This document shows positions 1 to 6,250 of a stretch of DNA of 9,360 nucleotides, piece by piece; positions within the stretch are counted from its first letter, which is position 1; the number at the start of each line of letters is the position of its first letter. Made by a program: the position numbers and the translations under genes. Source of the stretch: JBPCOB01 sp051000715 (GTDB taxonomy: Bacteria > Actinomycetota > Actinomycetes > JALYNC01); contig JBPCOB010000073.1 in the NCBI GenBank assembly GCA_051000715.1, positions 1-9,360 on the forward strand, in the 5' to 3' direction. Below the pieces are notes generated by a model, which had not been told where the DNA came from, did no database searches, and worked only from the letters and a program-made list of their open reading frames with translations.

Positions 1-364
1 GCTGGGCTTAAATGGATCCGGCGTGGCAAGCAGTTCGTCACGACCCGGCCGGACAAGGCCGCAACCCGGCCACCGGACCTGGTCGAGCGTGACTTCACGG
101 CCAGCCGCCCGAACGAGCTGTGGGTGGTGGACTTCACGTAATGGGCCGACCTGGTCGGGGATGGCGTTGACCGCTTTCGTCCACGACGTGTTCAGCCGCC
201 GGATCGTGGGATGGCGCACCGCCGCCAGCATGCCCACCCAGCTGCCGCTGGACGCCCTGGAGATGGCGTTGTGGACCCGCGCTCGGACCGGCGAGGACGT
301 AGGCGGGCTGGTGCACCACAGCGATGCGGGCAGTACACCTCGATCCGCTATACCAACCGGCTCC
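1..364 (+). pseudogene. IS3-family transposase (OrfB-type), 5' fragment, frameshifted and interrupted
   Basis: This is the integrase-type DDE domain of an IS3-family transposase, which would cut and join IS ends. The window opens inside the gene. Frame 1 reads a typical pre-catalytic stretch ending in NELWVVDFT (first catalytic Asp) and then meets TAA at 139-141. Homology resumes in frame 2 as TWSGMALTAFVHDVFSRRIV and continues to LVHHSDAGS (second catalytic Asp), which points to a net one-base insertion at about 141-148. A second slip at about 331-333 drops roughly four bases and returns the sequence to frame 1, which reads YTSIRYTNRL. The gene is then split at 364 by the IS66 element; its C-terminal part resumes at 1962. 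The family is clear from motif order. The copy cannot encode a working enzyme without several frame corrections. Confidence 0.9.
357..364. repeat. 8-bp target site duplication, left copy
   Basis: CCGGCTCC sits directly outside the left inverted repeat of the IS66 element and is repeated exactly at 1962-1969. Eight base pairs is the duplication length known for IS66-family insertion. Deleting the element plus one copy restores the IS3 frame as NRLLDAG. Confidence 0.95.
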
Positions 365-378
365 GTGACTGGTCAGGT
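365..378. repeat. IS66 terminal inverted repeat, left end
   Basis: GTGACTGGTCAGGT is a perfect 14-bp match to the reverse complement of 1948-1961. The tnpC stop codon (TGA on the minus strand, 373-375) lies inside this repeat, so the transposase reads right into the element tip. Confidence 0.95.
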
Positions 379-1851
379 GGGCTGGGGTAGCCAGGGCTGG
401 CCGTCGGCTAGCTGAACGAGGGCCTGGTAGATGTTGATGTTGTTCTTGCCGGCGGTGGCGGTGTAGGAGCGGATCGCGGCGAGGTGTTCGGCGCCGGTGA
501 GGGTGCGTAGGCAGCCGGAGATCTTCTGCCGGATTTTGACCATGCGGATGTCGCGTTCGGCGAGGTTGTTATCGAATGGGATGGTCGGGTCGGTGGTGAA
601 CGCGAGGTAGTCGGTTTCGCGGTTGCGGATCCGGCGGGCCAGGGCCTGGTGTTTCTTGCCGAGGGTGCCGGGGTCGGGGTGCGCGGTGGGGTCGGCGCCG
701 AGGGTGGCGGCGTGCCGTAGTCGGGTGCGGTGGCGGGCGATCGCGGCTGGGTTCGGGCTGCGGCCGGCGGTGTTCGCGGCGTCGGTCAGCGCTTTGATCG
801 CTAGCAGTGCGTCGAGGGCCTGCCCGGCCCAGCACCAGTCGGGCACGGGGCTGGTGGACGTCTGTTGGGCGGCGGCAAGCCTGTGGTGGTCGACCACGGC
901 GGTCAGCTCCCGCAGCAGGTGCGCGCCGCACAGGATGTGCCGGGCGCCTGTGTAGGTGTCGTAGGCAGCCCAGGCGTCGTGCACCGCGATCCCGCTATAA
1001 CCGGGGAGGACCGCGAAGGTGTCGATCGCTTCCCGGCCGCGGCGGCGGTGCACGTGTAGCAACGTCAGGCCCCTGGTGCCGGCCGAATGCAGTCAGTGCA
1101 GCCGGCCCGCGACGCGCAGCCCGGTCTCATCGAAGTGGATCAGCGGCCCGGCGCGGAGCTGCTCGCGGACGGTGTCGGTGAACCCACCCGGGACGCTCAG
1201 CGCCGCGGCGGCGCGCGCGGTGATCGCCGCGACGGTCCCTTCCGACACTGAAACTGCGAGCAGGTCGCTCATGGCCTGCGCGGTGCGGGCTTTGGAAAGG
1301 AACTGGCCCTGGTAGAGGTAGACCAGCGCTGCGGCGACCCGCGGCCCGTAGGACACGGGCGCGTTCACCCCCGCCGGCGCCACCCCGCTGGTGCGGGCGC
1401 CGCATCGGCAGGCCCGGGTGATCAGCTGGTGCTCGGTGACCTGCACCGCGGTCGGGGGCAGGTCGAAGACCTGCCGGCGTTCCATCCCGACCTCGACGGC
1501 CTGCGCAGCCGCTCGGCCGCAACCAGCGCAGCAGACGGGCTCGTGCCGGACGATCACGTCCGGTGTCGTCACCTGGCGCAGGGTCTGGCCGGGGTGGCCG
1601 TCCTGACCGCCGGGCTTGCCACCCTTGCGGCGTAACGACCGCGGTGCCGGCTTGCTCAGCCCGTCCGACGACGGCGGCTTCGAGGAGTTCTTCGAGTTCG
1701 ACCCCAGCTGCGCACGCAGTGCCGCCATCTCCGCCCGCAGTTCGTTGATGGTGGCGGTGAGCGCCTCAACCGTGGTCTGCAATGCGGTGTTCGTCGCGGC
1801 CATCGCCTTCACCAACGCGATGAGTTCCTCACGCGACAGGTCCTCGGGCAC
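373..1851 (-). pseudogene. tnpC: IS66-family transposase (TnpC-type), broken by one in-frame TGA
   Basis: DDE transposase of 492 codons, a normal length for the family. It starts at GTG 1851-1849 behind AGGGAG (1866-1861). Residues 8-50 look like a coiled coil, and residues 51-64 hold the conserved NSKNSSKPPSSDG motif. A Cys-rich zinc-binding part follows (CCAGCG near 107-112 and CRCG near 148-151). The catalytic residues are D241 in HFDETG, D292 in VHDAW and E432 in NNLAERDIRM. Codon 253 is TGA (minus strand, + positions 1093-1095). Related proteins have Trp here, in the pattern RLHWLHSA, so a single TGG-to-TGA change explains it. The remainder is open and in the same frame down to the stop at 373-375. 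The stop separates the first catalytic Asp from the other two, so the truncated product should be inactive. Low-level readthrough cannot be excluded. Confidence 0.93.
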
Positions 1852-1947
1852 ACGCCCATTCTCCCTGTGCCGCAGGCACTTTCACCACCGCCACACCGCT
1901 ATCCGCGCGACGAAACTCAGACCAATTCGTCAACCGGTGAAAGAAGG

Positions 1948-1961
1948 ACCTGACCAGTCAC
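1948..1961. repeat. IS66 terminal inverted repeat, right end
   Basis: ACCTGACCAGTCAC is the exact reverse complement of 365-378 and abuts the right copy of the target duplication. About 80 bp of non-coding element sequence, including the tnpC ribosome-binding site, separates it from the transposase start. Confidence 0.95.
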
Positions 1962-1969
1962 CCGGCTCC
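1962..1969. repeat. 8-bp target site duplication, right copy
   Basis: CCGGCTCC is identical to 357-364 and directly adjoins the right IS66 inverted repeat. Confidence 0.95.
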
Positions 1970-2232
1970 TTGACGCCGGCGCGGTCGCCTCCATCGGGAC
2001 CGTCGGGGATAGCTATGACAATGCGCAGGCCGAGACGCTGATAGGTCTGTATAAAGCCGAGCTGGTCTGGCACGAAGGTCCATGGCGAGGCGTCCATGAC
2101 CTCGAGCTGGCCACCGCTGGCTGGGTGCTGTGGTTCAACGAGAGCCGGCTGCATGGCAGCATCGGCCACGTCCCGCCGGTCGAGTACGAGGCCGGCTACT
2201 ACGCCGGCGTGGCCGAACGGCTGGCGTCGTGA
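1962..2232 (+). pseudogene. IS3-family transposase, 3' fragment downstream of the IS66 insertion
   Basis: An open frame from 1963 to the TGA at 2230-2232 reads RLLDAGAVASIGTVGDSYDN and then AQAETLIGLYKAEL, followed by WFNESRLHGSIGHVPPVEYE. This is the C-terminal third of an IS3-family transposase and includes the third catalytic acid (Glu of AQAE). It joins exactly to the fragment ending at 364 once the IS66 element and one 8-bp repeat are removed. The piece has no start of its own. Its stop overlaps the GTG of the following zinc-ribbon ORF. No right-hand IS3 inverted repeat could be recognised after the stop, so the IS3 boundary remains open. Confidence 0.92.
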
Positions 2233-2636
2233 AGGCGTCGCGTAACGACATCGAGACGACATCGAGCTGCCCGGTCTGCCACGCCACGTTCGTGCCGGTC
2301 CGCCGGCAGCGCTACGACACCCCGGCGTGCCGGCAAGCCGCCTGGCGCGCCCGTAACAGCACCACCGACCTCGCCGCCGCCCAGCCGGCGGCGCTGCCGA
2401 CAGGAAGCCGGCGCAAGCGCACCGTCTACGAGTGCACCGAATGCGATCAGCGCTACCTCGGCCAGCAATGGTGTGACGACTGCGTCCGTCCCTGCGTCCG
2501 CGTCGGGCTCGGTGGGCTCTGCACCAGCTGCGAGGAACCTGTGGTCGTTGACGAACTCCTCAACGCCCACGACGATGACCTCACGGCACAAAGCCGGGAG
2601 AACACACCCTCCACGAAACCCGGTGCGGTTCAGTAG
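2229..2636 (+). CDS. Small Cys-rich zinc-ribbon protein of unknown function, 3' end probably altered by an IS256 insertion
   Basis: The proposed start is GTG 2229, which overlaps the IS3 transposase stop as GTGA and gives 135 residues. An ATG at 2130 is also in frame, but it would lie inside the transposase and add no conserved sequence. The protein has C14-P-V-C17 followed by the pattern RRQRYDTPACRQAAWRAR. It then has three further CxxC pairs: C69/C72, C82/C85 and C98/C101. The layout suggests two or more structural zinc sites. Related actinobacterial proteins that I recall have Cys where this one has D30 (YC..AC instead of YD..AC), so the first site may be damaged. The last ~18 residues are low in pattern and overlap the tail of the IS256 transposase on the other strand, so they may be IS sequence rather than the native terminus. 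Function is unknown; a nucleic-acid-binding or IS passenger role is only a guess. Confidence 0.6.
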   Translation: MKASRNDIETTSSCPVCHATFVPVRRQRYDTPACRQAAWRARNSTTDLAAAQPAALPTGSRRKRTVYECTECDQRYLGQQWCDDCVRPCVRVGLGGLCTSCEEPVVVDELLNAHDDDLTAQSRENTPSTKPGAVQ

Positions 2637-3870
2637 CGGCGATCTCCTTCCGCGGGGTCGTCTTCTTGGGCTTCAGGGCGGTCGGTGCTGGGGGGTTGAG
2701 CAGTGTCATGGACTCCTCGCTGAGGTAGCGGCGGTCGCTGTCTTGCCACTCGTCGTGGGCTTCGATGAGCACGCAGCTCGAGAGCCTGAGCAGCGCGGCA
2801 GGGTTGGGGAAGATCCCGACGACGTCGGTCCTTCTTTTGACTTCGCGGTTGAGTCGCTCGAGAGGATTTGTGCTCCAGATCTTGCGCCAATGGCCGTGCG
2901 GGAAGTCCGCGAACGCGGTCAGGTCAGCCCTGGCGTCCCGGAGCATTTTCCGCGACCGCGGGGAACTGACCGGTGAGCATCCCGGCGACGAGGTCGACCT
3001 GGGTGCGGACCTCGGCTGGCCGGGCTGGGCGAAGATCGTGCGGATGGTCGCGGCGACCATCTCGGCGTGGCCTTTGCTGACCTTGGCCAGCACGTTGCGC
3101 ATGAAGTGGACCCGGCAGCGCTGCCAGCTGCTGCCTTGAAAGGCCGTGCCGATGGCGTTCACCAGGCCGCGGTGGGCGTCGCTCATGACCAGCTGAACGC
3201 CGGTCAGGCCGCGGTCGCGCAGGTCGCGCAGGAAGTCGGTCCAGAACGTCTCTGTCTCGCTGTCACCGGTCGCGCAGCCGAGCACTTCCCTTCTGCCGTC
3301 GGCACTCACGCCAGTCGCGATGACCACGGCCTGCGAGACGACCCGCCCGTTGAGGCGGACCTTGCAGTAGGTCGCGTCCAGGAACACGTAAGGGAACGCA
3401 ATGTGCTCCAGCGTCCGGGTCCGCCAGATCGCGACGTCGGCGTCGAGCTGCGCGCAGATCCGACTGACCTCACTCTTGCTGATCCCGGTGCCACCCATCG
3501 CGATCACCAGGTCATCAACGCGCCTGGTCGAGACGCCCTCGACGTAGGCCTGCATCACGACCGCATGCAGGGCGACATCGATCCTGCGGCGCGGCGCGAG
3601 CAGCGCTGGGAAGAACGACCCCGACCGCAACTTCGGGATCTTCACTGTCAGGTCGCCGGCGGCAGTCGTGACGAGCTTGTCGCGGGTGCCGTTGCGGCGG
3701 GTCGTGCGGTCGTCGGTGCGCTGGTGCAGCGAAGCGCCGATGTGCTCGGTCGCCTCCGCATCAACCACGGCCTGCAGCATGCCGCCCAGAAGCCGGCGCA
3801 TGAGCTCACCGCCGTCGGCGGTGCGGAGCATCTCGATCATCTCGAGCAGGGCAGAATCGTCTAGGGCCAT
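2581..3870 (-). CDS. IS256-family (Mutator-type) transposase with a locally scrambled reading frame
   Basis: Transposase of 429 residues from ATG 3870-3868, preceded by GGAGAAGG (3888-3881). An in-frame GTG at 3912 would add 14 residues without family character. The Mutator-type DDE domain shows D165 in FLDATYCK, D231 in VMSDAHRG and E338 in NPLERLNREVKRRTD, with GISKSEVSRI at about 129-138 as the usual DNA-binding helix region. Residues 286-307 do not look like the family. In the neighbouring frame the same DNA reads EVRTQVDLVAGMLTGQFPAV, which does. A base lost near 3011-3020 is therefore compensated by a base gained near 2946-2952. Length and D-E spacing are kept, but 22 residues in the helical insertion between D231 and E338 are replaced, so activity is doubtful. 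The C-terminal ~15 residues may be read from outside the native gene. Confidence 0.88.
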   Translation of the reverse strand: MALDDSALLEMIEMLRTADGGELMRRLLGGMLQAVVDAEATEHIGASLHQRTDDRTTRRNGTRDKLVTTAAGDLTVKIPKLRSGSFFPALLAPRRRIDVALHAVVMQAYVEGVSTRRVDDLVIAMGGTGISKSEVSRICAQLDADVAIWRTRTLEHIAFPYVFLDATYCKVRLNGRVVSQAVVIATGVSADGRREVLGCATGDSETETFWTDFLRDLRDRGLTGVQLVMSDAHRGLVNAIGTAFQGSSWQRCRVHFMRNVLAKVSKGHAEMVAATIRTIFAQPGQPRSAPRSTSSPGCSPVSSPRSRKMLRDARADLTAFADFPHGHWRKIWSTNPLERLNREVKRRTDVVGIFPNPAALLRLSSCVLIEAHDEWQDSDRRYLSEESMTLLNPPAPTALKPKKTTPRKEIAATEPHRVSWRVCSPGFVP

Positions 3871-3993
3871 CGTGTTGAGTCCTTCTCCGTGAATTCCTTG
3901 GTCGGATCTCACAGAGCCTCACGCGGTGGCCCCTCAACGTCCGGGACCGACACGAACACGGTCACGATCAAGGGCCGGAGTTACACCACTCCC
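2581..3993 (-). mobile_element. IS256-family insertion sequence, ends not firmly resolved
   Basis: The element is recognised from its transposase. Upstream of the transposase start, about 120 bp of non-coding sequence leads to GGGAGTGGTGTAACTCC (minus strand, 3993-3977). At the other side GGGAGAACACACCCTCC (2596-2612) is a possible partner, but only the outer bases agree (9 of 17). I found no target duplication. If that left end is right, the transposase stop codon at 2581-2583 would lie in flanking DNA. Treat both limits as approximate. Confidence 0.6.
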
Positions 3994-4084
3994 AGGGACT
4001 CAGCCTAGGAACCACCAGCATGTCGAGGCCACGAGCCTCAATCAGGACGCCACCCCGCTCAAGTGCGGAGAGCCGCGTTGGCTG

Positions 4085-4327
4085 ACGTGGGGGTCCGCTG
4101 CTTCAGCGTGACAACGTCTATATATTGCCGACGAGCGCGAGGCCGCGAAGCGAGGGTTTGTCGGCTCGCCAACGATCTTGCTGAACGGCGTCGACCCGTT
4201 CGCCGTCCCGAGGGCGCCGAGCGGGATAGGTTGCCGCATGTATTCGACGCCCAGCGGGTTGGCAGGTACCCCGACGCTGTCGGACGTGCGCCAGGCGCTG
4301 AAGCGCGCCGCGGAGCCGGCGGGCTGA
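4085..4327 (+). pseudogene. C-terminal remnant of a small thioredoxin-like protein
   Basis: The frame from 4112 to the TGA at 4325-4327 reads ADEREAAKRGFVGSPTILLN, then GVDPFAVPRAPSGIGCRMY and SGLAGTPTLSDVRQAL. The cis-Pro motif GSPT, the DPF motif and the C-terminal LAGTPT segment fit a family of roughly 90-120-residue thioredoxin-like proteins. In actinobacteria these are often labelled thioredoxin-family or alkylmercury-lyase-like. The N-terminal half with the active-site Cys is missing. Just upstream, another frame gives QRDNVYI, which fits the family, so a frameshift near 4120-4128 is likely. A stop at 4109-4111 blocks the matching frame and no start codon is available. The assignment rests on remembered motifs; the gene is certainly broken. 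Confidence 0.65.
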
Positions 4328-4401
4328 GCGTCTGTAGAAGGCCTCGTTCGAGACATGGAGCCGCCGCGGATCGGCTGGCCGTACGGTCTGCTTGTTCAGG
4401 A

Positions 4402-4732
4402 GATGGTCAGGAGTTTGCGCAGGTCGTCGAGGCGTTCGCGGAGCTCTGGGCAGCACGCTGCTCCCGGCGACCGTGGTCGGCTCCGGGATCTCCGCGCAGC
4501 GGCTGAGGCCTGCCGCGGTGGAATTGCAACTGCTGGAAACGCGCTGATCGTCGCGCTCAGGCCGGTATCGGCGCGTTCGATCTGGTCGTCACCTTGGTCG
4601 CGCGGCTCTTCGGCGCAGTAGCACCGCCGCCCTGCCGATCGCCGCCCAGGTCGCCAGCTGCTGCCTCGGGGTGATCCTCGCCAACTCATGTACGGCCTGG
4701 CCTCGGTCGCAGCTGGCTCACCGCGTGGTTGA
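4402..4732 (+). pseudogene. Decayed aquaporin-type (MIP family) channel, N-terminal half
   Basis: Aquaporin-like segments appear in order but in changing frames. Frame 1 gives EFAQVVEAFAELW. Frame 3 gives STLLPATVVGSGISAQRL and PAAVELQLLE, up to a stop at 4545-4547. Frame 2 gives NALIVALRPVS. Frame 1 gives AFDLVVTLVARLFG, where a living gene would have the first NPA box (FNPVVTL). Frame 3 gives IAAQVASCCLGVILAN. Frame 2 gives MYGLASVAAGSPRG, ending at 4730-4732. At least five frame changes and loss of the NPA box make this a dead gene, and the second half-channel is absent. Close relatives in actinobacteria include aquaporin-type proteins found beside arsenic-resistance genes, where the channel can conduct arsenite. 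That role is an inference from memory of gene neighbourhoods. Confidence 0.75.
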
Positions 4733-4777
4733 TTACGCACCTACTTCGCCGCACTCGCTCTAGGACGTTCCACATGC

Positions 4778-4999
4778 TCAAGGGTGACCACTTTCACGCA
4801 GTACGGTTCGACGCAGGCTGACCGCCGTCACGGTGACAACGGCGATCGGCAGGAGCCACCACGCCGGAAACCCTGCATGAACAAGCGCCCAGGTGGCGAG
4901 CAGGGCGACGCCGACGACGACCGCTACGACCCAGTCATCACCAACGATGAAGTCGATCCAGAACCACATGAAGCCGCGTAGGGCGCGCCGGACCGTCAT
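4778..4999 (-). CDS. Small two-helix membrane protein of unknown function
   Basis: A 73-residue protein starting at ATG 4999-4997. The start overlaps the stop of the upstream membrane gene as ATGA, which favours translational coupling over the longer GTG start 33 bases earlier. The N-terminal part is basic and aromatic (MTVRRALRGFMWFWIDFIVG). Two hydrophobic helices follow, at about residues 24-41 and 46-61. The tail is basic (LRRTVLRESGHP), so both ends are probably cytoplasmic. No catalytic motif is visible and I do not recognise the family. Tight coupling to the COG4280-like gene suggests that the two act together, for example as an accessory subunit of that transporter-like protein. No clear terminator hairpin is seen after the stop. 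Confidence 0.7.
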   Translation of the reverse strand: MTVRRALRGFMWFWIDFIVGDDWVVAVVVGVALLATWALVHAGFPAWWLLPIAVVTVTAVSLRRTVLRESGHP

Positions 5000-5742
5000 G
5001 GTCGAACCTCGCCGGTCGCGGGCTGCGACCAACGCTGCTCATTGGCGCCACGCCACGCGGTGACTAGGCGCACGAGGACCAACGCTGAGATCAGGTAGCC
5101 GGCGGCTAGCCAGATCAGGGCGGACTCGCCGCCGGGCCACGGCACGCCCAGACCTTCGGCGCTCCAGAACGTTCCAAACGTGGTCAGCATGACCCCGACG
5201 AACAGCTGCAACGCCCGACGGGGGATGCGGGCCACGACCCGGTAGGTGGCCAGCCCGAGCGCACCGACGGAGAGGAGCGCTGCGGTCGCGCCGATCACTG
5301 CCGAGCCGATCGCGTCGGCGGCGGAGCCGAAAGCGACCACGATGACGGCGACTTCGAGCCCTTCAAGGGAGACTCCCTTGAAGGCGAGCACGAAGCCGGT
5401 CCAATCGAAGCCGTTTGCGGCCTGGCCGGGGTCGACGTGTTCGTCGCCGACCCCGACCGCCCAGCCATCCCTGGCCACCCGGAACACGCCCTTGCGCAGC
5501 CACTGCAGCCCGAAGACCAGCAACAGCGCCCCAACGAGCAGTCGCACTGGGGCCAGCGGCAGCGTCCGCAGCGCGGTCCCCAGGATGGCGACCACAACGG
5601 TGAGGACGGCGAGGCCACCGGCGGCGCCCAGCAGCGACGGCCGCCAGGAGCGGGCGACCCCGACGGCGACGACGATCGCCACCATCTCGATTACTTCGAT
5701 GGCCGCCGCCAGATAGGCGCTGACGGCGACGGTTGCGTTCAC
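4996..5742 (-). CDS. COG4280-like polytopic membrane protein with an internal duplication
   Basis: A 248-residue integral membrane protein with about six or seven helices, beginning at GTG 5742-5740; the ribosome-binding site is weak. The sequence is an internal repeat. AIEVIEMVAIVVAVGVA (residues 14-30) pairs with SLEGLEVAVIVVAFGSA (125-141), and VRLLVGALLLVFGLQWLRKG (66-85) pairs with LQLFVGVMLTTFGTFWSAEG (178-197). Each half places an ExxE pair in its first helix (E16/E19 and E127/E130). A short polar loop rich in D and G (about 92-112) joins the halves. This architecture resembles small cation transporters such as the UPF0016/Gdt1 and LysE groups, and the sequence matches what I recall of COG4280 proteins. 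The substrate is unknown. It is divergent from the BlaI-like gene across 120 bp, so one regulator could serve both directions. Confidence 0.8.
   Translation of the reverse strand: MNATVAVSAYLAAAIEVIEMVAIVVAVGVARSWRPSLLGAAGGLAVLTVVVAILGTALRTLPLAPVRLLVGALLLVFGLQWLRKGVFRVARDGWAVGVGDEHVDPGQAANGFDWTGFVLAFKGVSLEGLEVAVIVVAFGSAADAIGSAVIGATAALLSVGALGLATYRVVARIPRRALQLFVGVMLTTFGTFWSAEGLGVPWPGGESALIWLAAGYLISALVLVRLVTAWRGANEQRWSQPATGEVRP
5360..5384. repeat. 25-bp perfect palindrome inside the COG4280-like gene
   Basis: Arms CCTTCAAGGGAG (5360-5371) and CTCCCTTGAAGG (5373-5384) are exact reverse complements around a single A at 5372. The sequence encodes the conserved FKGVSLEG segment of the membrane protein, so part of the symmetry may come from coding constraint. 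As RNA it would form a stem of about 11 bp with a 3-nt loop. Confidence 0.9.
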
Positions 5743-5782
5743 CGCATCAGCTTGCCATCGGAACCGACGGTGGGGCCGGGGA

Positions 5783-5800
5783 CGGGTACGGGTCGGGTAC
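5783..5800. promoter_or_regulatory. Direct repeat CGGGTAC in the divergent promoter region
   Basis: CGGGTAC occurs at 5783-5789 and 5794-5800, an 11-bp period, with a partial third copy (CGGGTC) between them. It lies between the start codons of the divergent COG4280-like and BlaI-like genes. About one helical turn of spacing is compatible with a regulator binding two tandem half-sites. Which protein would bind is not known. Confidence 0.3.
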
Positions 5801-5848
5801 CAGAGGGGAACGGCGGGGCGGCTATCCGCGCTCTACCCTGGCGGTGAT

Positions 5849-5856
5849 GGGAGGGG
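5849..5856 (+). promoter_or_regulatory. Ribosome-binding site that fixes the TTG start of the BlaI-like gene
   Basis: GGGAGGGG lies 6 nt before TTG 5863. The nearby ATG at 5846 overlaps this site and runs into a stop after eight codons, so the TTG is the sensible start. Confidence 0.7.
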
Positions 5857-5862
5857 CGTCTC

Positions 5863-6246
5863 TTGGCGGCTGATCGCGGTGCGCGGCGGGCCTCTGGCGA
5901 GCTCGAGAGTGAAGTGCTGGCAGTCTTGCACGCCGCCGACCGGCCGCTCGTCCCGGCCGATGTGCAGGCAAGTTTGGGTGATGAGCGCGCGTATACCACG
6001 GTGATGACGATTCTGAGCCGCCTGTACGCCAAAGGTCTGGTCAGCCGAATCCCCGTAGGCCGGGCGTTCGCCTACTTCCCTGTCCAGTCGGCAGCGGCGA
6101 CGGTAGCCGGGCAGATGCACACCCTGCTCGGGATCGGATCGGACAAGGCCGCAGTGCTGGCCCAGTTCGTAGACCGGCTGGATCCGGCCGACGAACAGCT
6201 GCTGGAACAGTTGATCGAGTCCCGCAACGCGGCGGGCGGTAGCTGA
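5863..6246 (+). CDS. blaI: BlaI/MecI/CopY-family transcriptional repressor
   Basis: A 127-residue repressor starting at TTG 5863. Residues 1-75 form a winged helix-turn-helix. The recognition-helix region YTTVMTILSRLYAKGLVSR (44-62) matches the family signature almost exactly, and the wing follows (PVGRAFAYFPV). The C-terminal part (75-127) is helical and would carry the dimer interface, where BlaI and MecI proteins are cleaved or displaced on induction. Length fits the family (about 120-140). The M56 protease gene starts 4 nt after the stop, the standard repressor/sensor pairing. It should bind dyad or TGTAGT-like sites and silence its own operon and uppP. BlaI-type proteins in actinobacteria control beta-lactam or envelope genes, while CopY types respond to copper. 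No Cys-x-Cys copper hook is present here, which argues against the copper role. Confidence 0.9.
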   Translation: MAADRGARRASGELESEVLAVLHAADRPLVPADVQASLGDERAYTTVMTILSRLYAKGLVSRIPVGRAFAYFPVQSAAATVAGQMHTLLGIGSDKAAVLAQFVDRLDPADEQLLEQLIESRNAAGGS

Positions 6247-6250
6247 GCAA

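Larger units (their letters stand above)
365..1961 (-). mobile_element. Complete IS66-family insertion sequence (1597 bp, single-gene type) inside an IS3 transposase
   Basis: Both ends are visible: GTGACTGGTCAGGT at 365-378 and its exact reverse complement at 1948-1961. They are flanked by an 8-bp duplication, CCGGCTCC. The only gene is a tnpC-type transposase on the minus strand that nearly fills the element. There is no room for the tnpA and tnpB accessory genes of classical IS66, so this resembles the single-gene ISBst12-like branch of the family. The insertion is clean because the host IS3 frame is restored by precise removal. Since the transposase carries a premature TGA, the element probably became immobile after landing, or it moved using a transposase supplied in trans. 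Confidence 0.95.

Noticed and set aside
1093..1095. In-frame TGA as selenocysteine or programmed recoding in the IS66 transposase
   Set aside because: The family has Trp here, one base change explains it, and no recoding signal was recognised.
2130..2228. ATG 2130 as the start of the zinc-ribbon protein
   Set aside because: The added region is the IS3 transposase read out of frame and is Arg-rich without conserved pattern.
3067..3864. Long plus-strand ORF (265 codons) opposite the IS256 transposase
   Set aside because: It is an antisense shadow of the transposase in GC-rich DNA. It has no recognisable motif, while the minus strand has full DDE signatures.
2596..3993. GGGAG...CTCC sequences as the IS256 terminal inverted repeats
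   Set aside because: Only 9 of 17 positions agree, each is partly self-complementary, and no 8-9 bp target duplication flanks them. Used only as a rough boundary.
4396..4740. Minus-strand ORF ending LRERLDDLRKLLTIS, considered as a regulator C-terminus
   Set aside because: The plus strand explains the same DNA as a frameshifted aquaporin, segment by segment.
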